Origin: Dirofilaria immitis
Lineage: Eukaryota > Nematoda > Chromadorea > Rhabditida > Onchocercidae
DNA: 64,000 nt
NCBI GenBank assembly: GCA_024305405.1
Contig: JAKNDB010000105.1
Coordinates: 2,789,501-2,853,500 of the forward strand
Reading direction: 5' to 3'
The translations under genes and the position numbers were made by a program. The notes beneath the pieces are model-generated. The model was given only the letters and a program-made list of their open reading frames with translations, searched no databases and had not been told where the DNA came from. Of this stretch, positions 1 through 11,758 are shown in pieces (position 1 is the first letter of the stretch; each line of letters begins with the position of its first letter).

Positions 1-1560
1 CTAAATCAAACAATTAATCAATTAATTCAATCTATCATCACTTATCATAAATCTGTGGTAGATGAATAAGAAAGCATTTACACTCAATTATTTTATTCTT
101 TCGCAAGGAATGTTTATTGTTCAAATAGTCATGAAAATATGATAGTTCAAAACTGACATTCATTCTTTCCAACACTCGCGTTAGCTGAAGTAAAATCCGA
201 AAACTCAAATGATTCACTGAAAAAAATAGGATGAGCTGCAACACCACTTGACTAGTCAAAAACAGTAATAGGAATCAAGTACAAAAATTGTTTACGACTG
301 ACACGGTCATTAATCATAGCTGTTTGAAATTATAATTAAAAACTTAGCGACAAAATTTTGATTATCAGAGGTATTGGTAATAAGCATATAGATAGGTTAG
401 CTATAGGCGTGATATTACTGGCATTATAAGTATTTATTGAAACGACAGAAGTGACAGATCTCAAAGGAACTAAAAATCAACTATAGAACTCGCAACGTAC
501 TCCTGTCTATTCCGAAATATATGCCCATACCATTTCATTGTTTTCCGATGAAAAATTTCCAAATCGAGACTTACTGGTGAATACCAATAGGAACAAACCG
601 CTGAAATACTCAAAAGATACCTAAGTTGTCGAGTTTATTTAAATATATTTGTATGCTGGAACACTGCATAATTTATCTATTGAATCATTCAAAATATTAC
701 AAAGTCGAGAAGTGGAGTGTTGACGACTTGGTAGCATAGTTTCCACAGGTAATCTACATCCATGTAACAAACATCTGTAAGTATCGGCAACAATTAACGA
801 TGTAATAACAAAAAAGGAGGCAAAATTCGAGACTGAATGAAGGAATACGGAAAATTCTGCAAAAGAATGATGTGAAAAAAGGTTCGAAGATATCCTAGCT
901 TTTTTAATATTAACTGACTGCAAAATTTAAAAGACTTAAGTACCTGCATTTCGAATAGTGCAACATCATTGTAATGCACAGAATTTGAGGCCCAACATCA
1001 TCACATCAATATCTTGAATTAACACCGATTAAAAAGAAAATAGAAATCAATCATCATAAACTTGGATCCAAGCTTCTATAAGGAAGAAGGAAACTTACAA
1101 CAGCAGCGTACAAGCTAACTTGACGAAAAGTAACTGGAAATAATTATACCAAATCATCAGAATACGACTCTAACAGAAAAATAACTTTGGAACGACCTTT
1201 TACAACTTTGTAACATCCAATAATCAAAATAAGATAATATCTATATCTAAATACAATTTAAAAAAATTTTAATGATATGAGTGATAAAAAAACAATAAAA
1301 AAATTTATAAAATTAAGAAATTACTGTTCACATTCTTGCTATCTGCTGTAATAAAGCCTGCTCATAAAACTTCATGAAAACAGAAAACCTAGGAAAACTG
1401 AGATGCATTAAATCTTTCATTATTAAAAGGACAATGAAATGAACAACAGAAAAAGATAACAAAAAATTTAATTCCAAAAGTAAACGATAATGCTTGACGA
1501 ATATCAAAGCCCAATGATAAAAGCGTAAAAACAACTACGCGGTAAAGGATTTTATTAATA
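1..1560 (-). CDS. unresolved multi-exon coding signals, product unknown
   Basis: I do not recognise this gene. On the minus strand several short open stretches are flanked by good splice signals. A 26-nt piece near 600-575 lies between a TTTCAG acceptor and a GTAAGT donor (reads RFVPIGIH). A stretch near 758-690 sits between a TTACAG acceptor and a GTAATA donor and is open in two frames, so its product cannot be decided. A 35-nt piece near 1133-1098 reads LLFVKLACTLL before GTAAGT. A hydrophobic stretch near 1534-1328 ends FYEQALLQQIAR. Frames between the pieces do not join cleanly. It may be the 5' part of a membrane protein gene continuing left of the window, or chance ORFs in AT-rich DNA. 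Confidence 0.25.
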
Positions 1561-1980
1561 TTATTAAAATATGTTGCTTGCAGTAAACAGAATATTATGA
1601 TTACAGGCTCCTGAAATGCTATTAATAAATTATTTGGAACCTGAAACTTACAAAAAAATCAACAACCAACAAATCCAACTGCTTGAAACATTAACAAATA
1701 TTAATCAGGAAGCATATAAGTCACATCGCAGAATCTTTTTTCTTTAAAATGAAAAAATTTTTAAAAATTTGGATGACTTTTGAATAGATGCGGAGTCATT
1801 TAGAGAAGAAAAATACAGTATTTCTACTAACGTATAAAATAAAAATAATAGCAATAGCATTTCATATAACAACTAGAACTTTTTAGTTTCTTCGAATTTA
1901 CTTTCTGAATTTCCTAAAAGAAACATCCACAATAAATTCTACAAGAGTTGCACCTATAGAATTGATCATTTTAAAAAAAT

Positions 1981-3273
1981 TTATGCTGAGAGTTGTAAAC
2001 CACGTTTCTGACGTAGAACGCGTGAGATATAGAGATAGAAGAAATCAGCATAAAGCACGGTTTGAACGACTCCAGATATGACAGCAATGGGGTCGAAAAA
2101 CCCTTCCATGTAATAGCGATAGATCCAGTTCAATATATATAATGCTCTGGAATATATCAATTTGTGATGTTTTATTTGCTATCTACTCGTAATTATTTAT
2201 TTTTATAATTATAATAATAAATAATTCTAATTATAATATTCAAAAACTCTCCTAAAAAATACTCATTTCATCACTTAAACAAATATCTTTATCGTGAACA
2301 ATAGCTGTCGTAAAAGTAACTGCTTTAATTTAATGAATAAAGAGAGTAAAAATGAACGCAACGAATGCAAAAAATAATGATCAAAAAATCAAGAAATGGC
2401 TATGTATTTGTTGGCTAAAAGATTATTGACCCAGAAGACACATATATATCATCGAATCTTAATTTACAGAAATATTACCGGTAAGAACCGAGTGCAAACA
2501 AATAATGAGCGGTAATGGTTTCAGCACTTCCGGTACGAGAAAGCATGAAGAGTTGTGGCATAATGGCAACGGCTTCCAAATAAATCGAAAATGTCCACAT
2601 CACCTATAAATTTTTTAATATAAGTATAATTTCACTCAATCTAACTTAGAAAATAACAAAAACAGCAAACCTCCATAACTGTAAATTCATGATTAATAAG
2701 CAAAGCCAAAAGCGCACACGGAAGCACTAAAAATTCGATTCAGAAATGTATCATGATTTCGGTCATAAGTTGCTTTAAATTTGATCCACATCAGATAAAG
2801 GGTACCGAAAGATGATACAAGAAAGAAAATCTGCAATAGAACACGGTTAAATATTTTTCGTCCTACTGAAGAAAAATTATGCAATAATGTACAGTAAAAA
2901 TCAAAAAGACAAAGGTATTCTAAAAGATATGGCTAGATCATATTAATTTGATGGCGTTGAACTTTTGAATATAATGAAACGAAAATTCGATAAATTTAAT
3001 AAACTGATTAAATATTTCTCAGATCATTAAAAACTAAGAAAGCAACGGCTAAATAATTTAACAAAATTTGTCACAAAAAACCTTCATGGCAGAATTATAA
3101 ATAGAAATGAAATTAGTGAAAAGATCCAAGTATCGAGATGTGAAAACGGCTGCAAAAAGAAGTTGTGATCTGCCTGATATACCCGCAACCGATCGCGTTG
3201 TCCACATCTTCAGTGCCAAAATAAAAATGGCAATAAGATGTGCCAAATCTGCCGTTAACCGAAAAATATTCAT
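1981..3273 (-). CDS. erd-2: ER lumen protein-retaining (KDEL) receptor, ERD2 family
   Basis: Seven-helix membrane receptor that binds KDEL/HDEL-type C-terminal signals in the Golgi and returns escaped ER proteins via COPI vesicles. Four exons: 3273-3082 (starts [13 protein letters not shown], then [15 protein letters not shown] and [14 protein letters not shown]), 2830-2671 ([21 protein letters not shown]), 2603-2479 ([19 protein letters not shown], then [19 protein letters not shown]) and 2146-1981 ([19 protein letters not shown], ending KRGLQLSA then TAA). All are hallmarks of the family, and the length of about 212 aa is normal. The ATG directly follows a TTTTTTTAG tract. One oddity: in exon 2, right after NHDTF (about 2739-2746), the conserved continuation [19 protein letters not shown] is in another frame (net +1), so the ORF as written stops early. 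Such a break in an essential gene suggests an indel error or variant. Confidence 0.95.
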
Positions 3274-3283
3274 CTAAAAAAAT
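3274..3283 (-). promoter_or_regulatory. candidate trans-splice acceptor for erd-2
   Basis: On the minus strand a run of T ending in AG immediately precedes the erd-2 ATG. This is the form of a nematode spliced-leader acceptor. No spliced-leader evidence can be seen in genomic sequence alone. Confidence 0.45.
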
Positions 3284-4711
3284 CGAAATAAAGCTAGTCG
3301 TTGCAATTTTTAACATGAAGAAAAACTGTGGTAATTTTAACCATAAATTATACAAAAGTAAGGAAAATATTGGTATAAATATCAATCACACTATATATCA
3401 TTACAATACTTCAGTTTCATGCAATGATATTCCTTAATTCTAAAGAGGAACTTTTTCGTGATCCAAAACTTATCTGAAATATGAATAATGCAAAACCAAA
3501 TATAATGGGCAATTACAATTACTAGTGGCATGATTATAAACAGTGATAATAGCTAAAAAACAATTGATTTACTGCATATAAAAACAGATGGTGACAATTT
3601 GTTATTACAGTGATTACTAGCAGAATAAAAGAGAGATTAACAGGTCACTTTCAAACTTTCTCTAGTTTTACGATAAGATGGTAACATGAAAAATGCATTA
3701 TTCAAAGCAGCACGACATAATTTCACTTCCACATGCAAATATACTTGCGAAAAACCAATCTCTTTGCGCCAGTAAAGATTTCCAAAGCACTGAAGCACCT
3801 TAAGCACATAGTATCACGATGAAAAAGTGTTGTCTCAAAAACTCCACTTCGTTGATTCGCCCCAGCATTCCCATCGATTTTACAAAAAAAAAAAGAAAAA
3901 GAACTCCCGCACCGCAATTACATCTAAAGGTTTCATTGGACTACAGCTTTTTGTGAATTCAATAGATATATTAATGAGGGTATCAGGCAAAGGAAGGCGT
4001 GAGTTACACTTTATACACTACTTTACATCTATTACAATGTCTTTCCCTCTTTAATTTTATTTGGCGATAAGAAATAATACATCATAATGCTTCATATTAG
4101 ACTATACAAACGGAAGCATTCCTCTCTGCATAAGCTACCATATGAAAAGAACATTTGTAAGACACTGATACTGTGATCGGAAGAAAGACAAAACAATATT
4201 AAGGAAATAGGATCATTAATTCTATTTTCGACTATAAAGCAGAATCGCTGTTCCATTGTTCCAATTTGTCCTAATTTTTCACTCGAAAATTACAATATGG
4301 TCATTGCCATCTCTTTTTTCATGCTACAAATCAATTATAATTTAAAATCTTCACTCGTTGAGAGATACTGAGACAGAAATTTTCACTGCTGTCAATGATT
4401 ATGTTTTGCTAACAGCTACAAGTTACCAACCTTTTGAAGATGAAAATCATTTCTCAAAGTTTGTTTTTAAAATAAAAATTTTTACTTACTTCTATCATCT
4501 TTATAGTGGTTGGGAAATTTTCTTAGTTATTATGATTTGAGATTATTTATGAAGGAAACATGATAAATTATTACTAAAATGATTTCCGAGAATAAAGTGC
4601 AGCGTCAATTTTCACTATTCTCCAATGCTTTTGAGAACTGCAATCAATACCTGTTCTCTACTGCAGTCGATCAGCTTCTTTCGTCACAATAAAGAATACA
4701 GTCAGTTTTCA
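3284..4711. other. intergenic, erd-2 to PPR-like gene
   Basis: This contains the likely erd-2 promoter and the 3' region of the next minus-strand gene. Short ORFs here have no recognisable content. An A-rich run lies near 3883-3902. The only structured element seen is the direct repeat at the right edge. Confidence 0.5.
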
Positions 4712-4736
4712 CTATTCTCCGATGCTTTTGAGAAAA
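4590..4736. repeat. two imperfect copies of a ~50 bp segment, period ~96 bp
   Basis: The core TTTTCACTATTCTCC[A/G]ATGCTTTTGAGAA occurs at about 4607-4639 and again at 4703-4735. A shorter partial match (GTGCTTTTGAGAAAAGA) is near 4912-4928. The second copy covers the last codons and TAG stop of the PPR-like gene, so the first is a duplicated coding end lying in its 3' UTR. Confidence 0.6.
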
Positions 4737-7700
4737 TACTTCACCAAGTAAGTTTGATTTGGGTCTTTCCGAGCTAAAAACAAATTAAAATATCACTATA
4801 TCTAGATGGCCGTCATTAGAATCAAATTTCAAATTTTCTGTTACTTACTGCAATTTTTCAAACAATCGAATGCCAAACGGGTACAAGTTTTGTCATATCT
4901 GTTATATCCCAGTGCTTTTGAGAAAAGACTTAAGTAGTTGAAATGAAAATTATATGCCTGGAAACATTAAGAAATATATGAATTAGTAAAAACAGCCAAT
5001 ATTAAAATCATGATGAATTAAAGTCGGAAAGATTTAATGCAATCAACAAAAAGTTAAATTTCTAAAAAATAAATACAATTACCTCATCAAGATGTAAAAT
5101 ACATAGCAACTTATAGGTCTGCAATACATTTATCCATCGTATATTCGCCTAAAAATCTCATTCAGTTTGCCATTTAATTATAAATGAACATACATTTCTA
5201 AAAAAGTATTAGAAACGTATTTAAAATTGGATTTAAATCTTACTTTCTGTAGCAAACAATTAGCTTCTTCTAGCTTTTCTGAGCAAATCATAATCGAAGC
5301 AAAGGTTATGGAAACTTTCCATTCTGGCCAGTATGTTCTCGCTAAGGTAAGCGCTAAAAAAGACATTTATAGGAAATTATGCATCCAACAGCACAATTTA
5401 TATATTCAGATTTATTTATAAGCCTTGACCTTTGCTGATAAGATTTTCATCACCGATTCTCGTAGCATAGTGCAGCAGACAAATGATACCATTTGGGAAA
5501 TCAGAAAATTGGAAAAAATTGCAAACTTTCAAAGCTTCTTCGAAACCAAATCTATAAATAAAAAGTTTGCCAATGTGCATGTTAAAATTTAAATTTTGTA
5601 AATGGAGGCAACTCATAAATAAAATCACATATGCTATGCTAACAAGATTTTTGCTCAATGAACTAACTTTTTAGAGCTGTTGAAACAAATGAAATTGAGA
5701 CAATTTCAAAAACCCAGACTGAATCCATTTAATTTCTGCGAGAATCCTAAACATTTGCGAGCAGGCAATTAATGACTGAACAGTTTCGTGGGGAAGTTCT
5801 AAGCTCTGCTGTATCAGCTTTTTCAACACTTTTTGATTTCGAATGCTTGAGTGAAAATCTAAAAAATTTAACCTCAATATAAATGAGTGTAGTTGACGAA
5901 TGACTACAGCCCAACTTCTAGATACTATTGAAGATTGACTTACCAGTCAATAAGACAGAGGAAAATACAAATACAGGAAAAAGCTGAATACGCGATATAT
6001 TTATACTTATTATATGGTGTTGCATGCAACGAACTTTTCGGACGAAGTAAGAACTTAGAAAACAAGTAATTTCAAAATAAATGCTATATGCGGCTTATCT
6101 TACTTTTAGAAACAATTTGTTGTAAGTAGTAAACGAAATCCGATGTTAAGTCTAAACTCTTGAATTCTTCCAAATGTCGAGCCAGAATCAACAAAATATT
6201 GTCAACAGTTAGGTGAGTCAAATTTCTGTCATCGTAACATCTAAAAATAGAAATCGGCTGTTAAAATATATATAATTTTCTTAATTCATGACTATTAATG
6301 TAATTTCTGTTAATTTTGCTTAACTGTTTATATTTAAACTAAATTTAAATACAAATAAGTTAAAAAAAAATAAGAAATTTACATCTGTTTTATGTATTCT
6401 AAGAGAGTATCCCAGTCGGCTTTACGAATATATAACATAATAATGGGCTGAAATAGTTGAGAAATATCTGCCGAACCATTTGTCATGATTAATTCATGGA
6501 CCTTATCCAATTCCTGAAATCGGTAATAAAGTTCGCCTTTAATTTTTATAGCAGTTTTTCTGCGTTCGTTAATAAAAAGTGATAGTTATGGTTATCTCAT
6601 GATGTTATATATAGATAAAAAGTTGGAGCAGAAAAAAATGGAGAGTACTGAACATGCAAAAAAAAAAAGAATATAAAGATAAACCTCGTAAAAAGCAAAC
6701 ATAAAGTATTCATTTTATTCACATATTTTCCTATTAAACTTATAAGTTTTACATCAAAATGAATGAATAAATCATAACTAACTTGTTTAAATGGTCGTAA
6801 AAGTTTATTTTCAATGAAATCTTCTAAAAATTATGTCATATAACGAAATACCTGATTCGAAATGTATTTCTTTAATGATGTGTTCAAAAATATTTCACCA
6901 TAATTCCTTATATCAGATTTATTTCGATTACTTTGCTCTTTCAGCCACCTAAAAATTATTCAAATGCAAGAATTTCAAGATTTCCATAACAGTCTTTTAT
7001 TTAATAGATATGATAACAAATCAAATCGCAATTCTCTGTGGAAATTAACATAAATCACTCACTTTTCCAGATTTTTAATTCCTACCACAGCAGGTTCTAA
7101 GAGCTTGTAAACATTGTCTTCTGATATTTTATGCTCCTTCATAATATCCACAATACGAGTAAACTGTTCAATATTCCATTTGTTCCTTTGTGATCTATTT
7201 TTTCCTAGTAAATACACTGACATTTGTAGTTATGTTGCAGATATTTAGCAAAATATTGAATAAATAAGAGACTTGACCAAAGAATAAACTTTTGTAATTC
7301 TTTTAAGCAATATTAAGTAAAAAGGTAAATCAAACCAAGCAAAGGCTGTAGCAGTAGCTTCCATATGACACTATGATTTAAATGGTTCAAATCACTGTAA
7401 CCAACTGATCCAAAATGAGCTAATATTTCGAGGCGCTGTTCAATTTTAGATGCACTGAAATGTAACTTATAGAGCAAAATCCCAAAATTAAAAAAATCAA
7501 TGAAGTAATTACTGGTATAAAATAACAGCAAAAACATACCGAAGAAGTAATGGTATAACGATATGAATTTTAGTGCAATTAGGATCCAAGATTTTCAAAA
7601 GCTCCAAAGTTAGCAGCAAAGATTTTTGAAAAGACAGAAACTTATGCGTCAAAATACTGAATAAAATGTGTTCCAGCAAAAATGCCTAAAAATTTAAGAA

Positions 7701-10027
7701 TGTTAATTGCGAGACTTTTTTTCACATTATTATAAATCTGGAATAGACATTTTCCAGTATTATTACTGGAAAAAAACTCGAAATTCTTACGCATGATAAG
7801 TATTTTGATTAATGTGAATAAATAAGGCTTTCATTTCTTCCACTGATAAATCAGCATTAATCAAAGCTTTTGAAAAACAATTAATCCAATCCATATGACG
7901 TGTAAGGTCTGAAGATAAAATTAAAAAGAAAAAAAACACAGCATAATTTCAAATATTTTAGGTGGTGATCTTCATAATATATTAGACAAATTAAATTATC
8001 AAAAATATTCTATGCATTTAACAACGCACCATTTTTAAAAATGGATTTTACAGATACGTGCAAGTCACTATGAAAGTATGATAGGGCTGAATAGAACATT
8101 CCATGGATCGCATGCCGATTTGCTTCACGAACTATCAATTTAAAAAACCATGTTCTTTTCTCACTTTCCGAAGTATCTAAAATCAATGATTACTCTCAGA
8201 ATATGTATTTTCAGAAGATTAAAAACTGACTTCAGTGCAGAGCCGTTCGTGATCTTTGCCCATCGAATCGGTGCCATTGCGTGCCAGCAACCAAACAAAT
8301 TTCATTACCATTTCATCAGTGAGTAATTTTAGCGATAAATTCGATGAAGATAGCGAATCCATTAACTGATAAAAACAAAAATTACAAACGTTATTCATTT
8401 TTCTGTTAAAGAAAATGTTTAAATTCAAGTGACTTTTTACTACTTCAAGAAATTTGTGGAAAACATACTAGCTTGAAATTTTGGATATTGCGTTTTTCGA
8501 TAGCAAGTTGACAGCGCATCATGAAAATTAGTGGTTCAATTTTATCTCCATATTCCGTAATAGCATTCTGCAAATAACAAAACATTAAGAAATAATTAAT
8601 GAAATATTTTATTCGACAATGTACAGGGCAGAGAATTTCCAGATTGAAAAAAAGTAATTCATTCGTAAGTTTAATGAATATGACAAATCCAATTCAAGGA
8701 ATATATTTTTTATAAATGCTCACTTGAACCAGTTCCACTACTTTGTTATCGTCATTTTTAAAATAGCAATATAACTGAGATGCTTTCATTTCCATGTTCA
8801 TGGACAACTTGCGCCTTTCTATTTCCCTATCAACGAACTGAACGAAAAATTATTGAAATCACATAAATCACAAGAATTAATTTGAAAATAATTTTTATGA
8901 CCCACGTTTTTAACATTAGATTTTAAGTAATGCATAAATTTTGCTATACTTAATTTCATCAACTACGCATTTTAGCGGTCATAATAAAGTAATATGACGT
9001 ACTTCACTAGATTAATATTTCCTGTCATTGAAAGTTCTTGCAGAATAATAGCGAAGAGCTCCTCATCTGGTTCAAGACTAAATGCTGTTTCAGCTTCTCT
9101 CAACATCTCCAAAGCATCGAATGTTTGCTCGTTTTCTATTAAAGTCCTCAAGCGGCTTTTCATTGCTGCATGAGTTATTGGAATATCTTAAAATTCGAGC
9201 TTGTTCTCATTTCAACTGTTTTCAAATTCATTAATAATATAATTACTACTTCAAATAATTTATTCTTGCTAAATTTCCTTTCAATTAAGATAAGTATAGA
9301 CAAGCTTACAAAACCTACTTGCATGGATAAATGCATTCCAAAGACGATCAGCTATTACGGATTTCGCTTCACATGTAGCATCACTCATCGGTATACCGCA
9401 TAAGCCTAGCAAAAACGGAACATGAGTGTCAGCAGATCGTTGCAGAAATTCTACCAAACTGTCTAAAGAAAAAATACATATATAAACAGAGATACAAATG
9501 AAATTATTTTCAAATATCTAGTATGATAACGCTCTATATATCTGGAACCTACAAAATGAAAATTCAGTCCCAAAAAAGATACCGTCTTTTGATTCAAGAG
9601 GTAGCAAGATGCTATTAATAAAAATATTTGATCGAATCGTTAGCCGTTTTTGATAAATATCTCGTATTCCAGCAATGAGAAAATCTGGTGACTGTTCCAT
9701 CTTATGCTGCAATATCTATTAAAATGTATCATTTATTAACCGGTGATCATTAATGTTCAGTCTAATAACGAAGATGAGTCATTATAAGAATTTTCATATA
9801 ACCACATCGTGAAGTATTGAGTTTTTCCAAAATTAAAAGCAGAAATGAAAGAAATGAAACAAGATCAAATCTGTCACATATCGTTACCTCAGATAATGAA
9901 AGTGTGAGATGTTTATCCTTTTAGTATTTCTGCCTTTTCTTAAAATATGCTCGACTGATTCGGCAAATAGCCATCGTTGAATTGTTGAAGCTGTTTGCTC
10001 TTTCCGAAGCAATGTTGAGCAGTAACT
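4712..10027 (-). CDS. helical-repeat protein, PPR/LRPPRC-like (tentative)
   Basis: One continuous chain of about 21 in-phase exons, roughly 860 aa in total. Clear exons include 10027-9888 (STLLRKEQTASTIQRWLF), about 9709-9585 (SPDFLIAGIRDIYQKRL), about 9464-9316 (LDSLVEFLQRSADTHVPFLL), 9150-9010 (TFDALEMLREAETAFSLEPD, ELFAIILQELSMTG), 8571-8474, 8361-8227, 7917-7792 (RHMDWINCFSKALINADLS), 7201-7065, 6514-6385, 6239-6108, 5547-5431, 5148-5083, 4957-4849 and 4773-4712 (ends LVKYFLKSIGE). The sequence is almost all amphipathic helix pairs with A-L and G-N turn motifs, like pentatricopeptide or LRPPRC repeats. The first exon is rich in Arg, Ser and Thr with no acids early on, consistent with mitochondrial import. 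The starting ATG exon was not found. A role in mitochondrial mRNA handling is inference from family resemblance only; another alpha-solenoid family is possible. No frame break was found. Confidence 0.7.
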
Positions 10028-11758
10028 CTGTTTTGGTAAGATAACTGATCTATGTCTGAAAACTGTTATATGTTATTTGTTCTTTCTTATTTAATGACTA
10101 ATTCGCAACAAAAAAGAGCAAATTTTTGGAAAAGAAAAAAGTAGCTAAAAAGACAAAAACTTTCAGTTAAAATTTAGTAAAACTTTTTTCCTAACTGTAA
10201 AAAATAATATCAAAAACCTACAAACGCCAAACAGCAGTTAGCCAAAAAACCGTCGAAGATCCCGCATAACATTACATTATTCACCCCTGAAGAAATAACG
10301 AATGGATTTTAGCGAGAAAAAAGCATAAAATTACTCAGTAAAACTTTTCTGGAAAAAAATGATAAAATCATTCTCAGCAGCTAAGCATCAGTTCATCAAC
10401 GGACAACATCTTCAAGTGATAACAAGATATCATCTAGTAATCACCGCCATAACCAATACACTTCCCAATATCCGCTAGTAGTTAAAAGATTCCCATTACG
10501 TATCCCGAATTATCTTGAAAGTCTATCGAGAATTTCGCTAATCCACTTTGTGAAACTGGCTATCCCATACACATTCGTTTCAGTCGAGACTCTTCAAGAA
10601 GTGATTAGCATAAATGTAGATAATTAATCTCGAGAATGAAATAAAAATGTAGACCCATATTCGGGATATCTATTCTCAATTTCTCAATTCCAGTTGCGCT
10701 AATTAGGAATTTTCTTTATTCAAATATTTACAATACAAATTTCACAATCAGCTAGTAGGAATTTACAAAGTTTTCTCTGGAGTAGATGACCCGGTTATCG
10801 ATAAGTGGACTAACGGTCCGTGGGACTCGTATTTTGCAGTATCGTCTGTGCTGAATGCGCTTATAGTTTGTGTCGAATCAGTCCTTCGTTTCTTCCTGTC
10901 AGAATTTAAACATCGCAATACGAATTCAAACGACCATGATACTTACTATTTTATCATTTTTTTTTGGAAAAATTTTGCTCCATAAATCCGAGAGTATGCA
11001 CATTAAATTTAGATGACAATCCCTTTAAAAACTTTGCACTTACTGATACTTATTGATGGTGGATTTTTGTCCACTTGATGAGAGACTACTGAATTCGGCG
11101 TTGTTGCTTATCACTTCCTTTATCTTCGTATCTTTCGCTTCACTTACTTCACGACGATATTCATTCACTTCTATTATTTGCATTGCTGCCAATACTGCTC
11201 GTACCGTGATCTAAACTACTTTTAGAACGATTGAAAAAATCAAAATACTTATTCTAGCAATTAGCATGAATTTTAAAATTCGATGAAATTCAAGAAATTT
11301 CAGCAGAAAATAAGCCACGGAGCGAATTTCTAGTAAGAATTTCAAATTAATATCCTAATAAATAGCGAATTAACAGCGAATTAAAGGAATTAATTAATTA
11401 GACGAAATTATCAATTAAATCGAATTAATTAGTAGCTAATGAATAGTGAATAATTAATAACTAGTTTAAAAATTAATATTAATGTCCCAATTTTGAATTT
11501 CTAATAATATATTTCTAATAATTTTTTAATATGAAATATTTTTTTAAAATATTAAACGAATGAATTTCTAACATTTCTAATAATTTCTAATATGTTTTCT
11601 AATTTTTTAATAAATAATTTCTAATTCTCGAAGAATTCTACTGAATTTTTAAATAAATTTCTAATAAGCGATTAGAAATTTCAGATATTTTCAAACAACA
11701 AATTGCTTCCGTCTTTCTACATGTTAATTTCCGTTTCATTTTCCATTTTTGCTCTGTT
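10028..11758. other. intergenic between two minus-strand genes
   Basis: I see no convincing exon here. The region should hold the first exon or promoter of the PPR-like gene and the 3' UTR of the CNNM gene. The right part is very AT-rich. Confidence 0.5.
11330..11665. repeat. low-complexity AATT/AATTTCTAATA-rich block
   Basis: Many near-copies of AATTTCTAAT(A) and of (A)ATTAATTA occur without a fixed period over about 330 bp. It is a degenerate simple repeat with no coding potential seen. Confidence 0.6.

Noticed and set aside
3113..3385. 90-residue ORF overlapping erd-2 exon 1 on the same strand
   Set aside because: It is an alternative frame over the well-supported erd-2 exon and its upstream region.
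5236..5366. Suspected frameshift in an exon of the PPR-like gene (ENILARMESFHN versus KLEEANCLLQK)
   Set aside because: The reading ARTYWPEWKV..KLEEANCLLQK is open throughout and its splice phases match both neighbours, so no break is needed.
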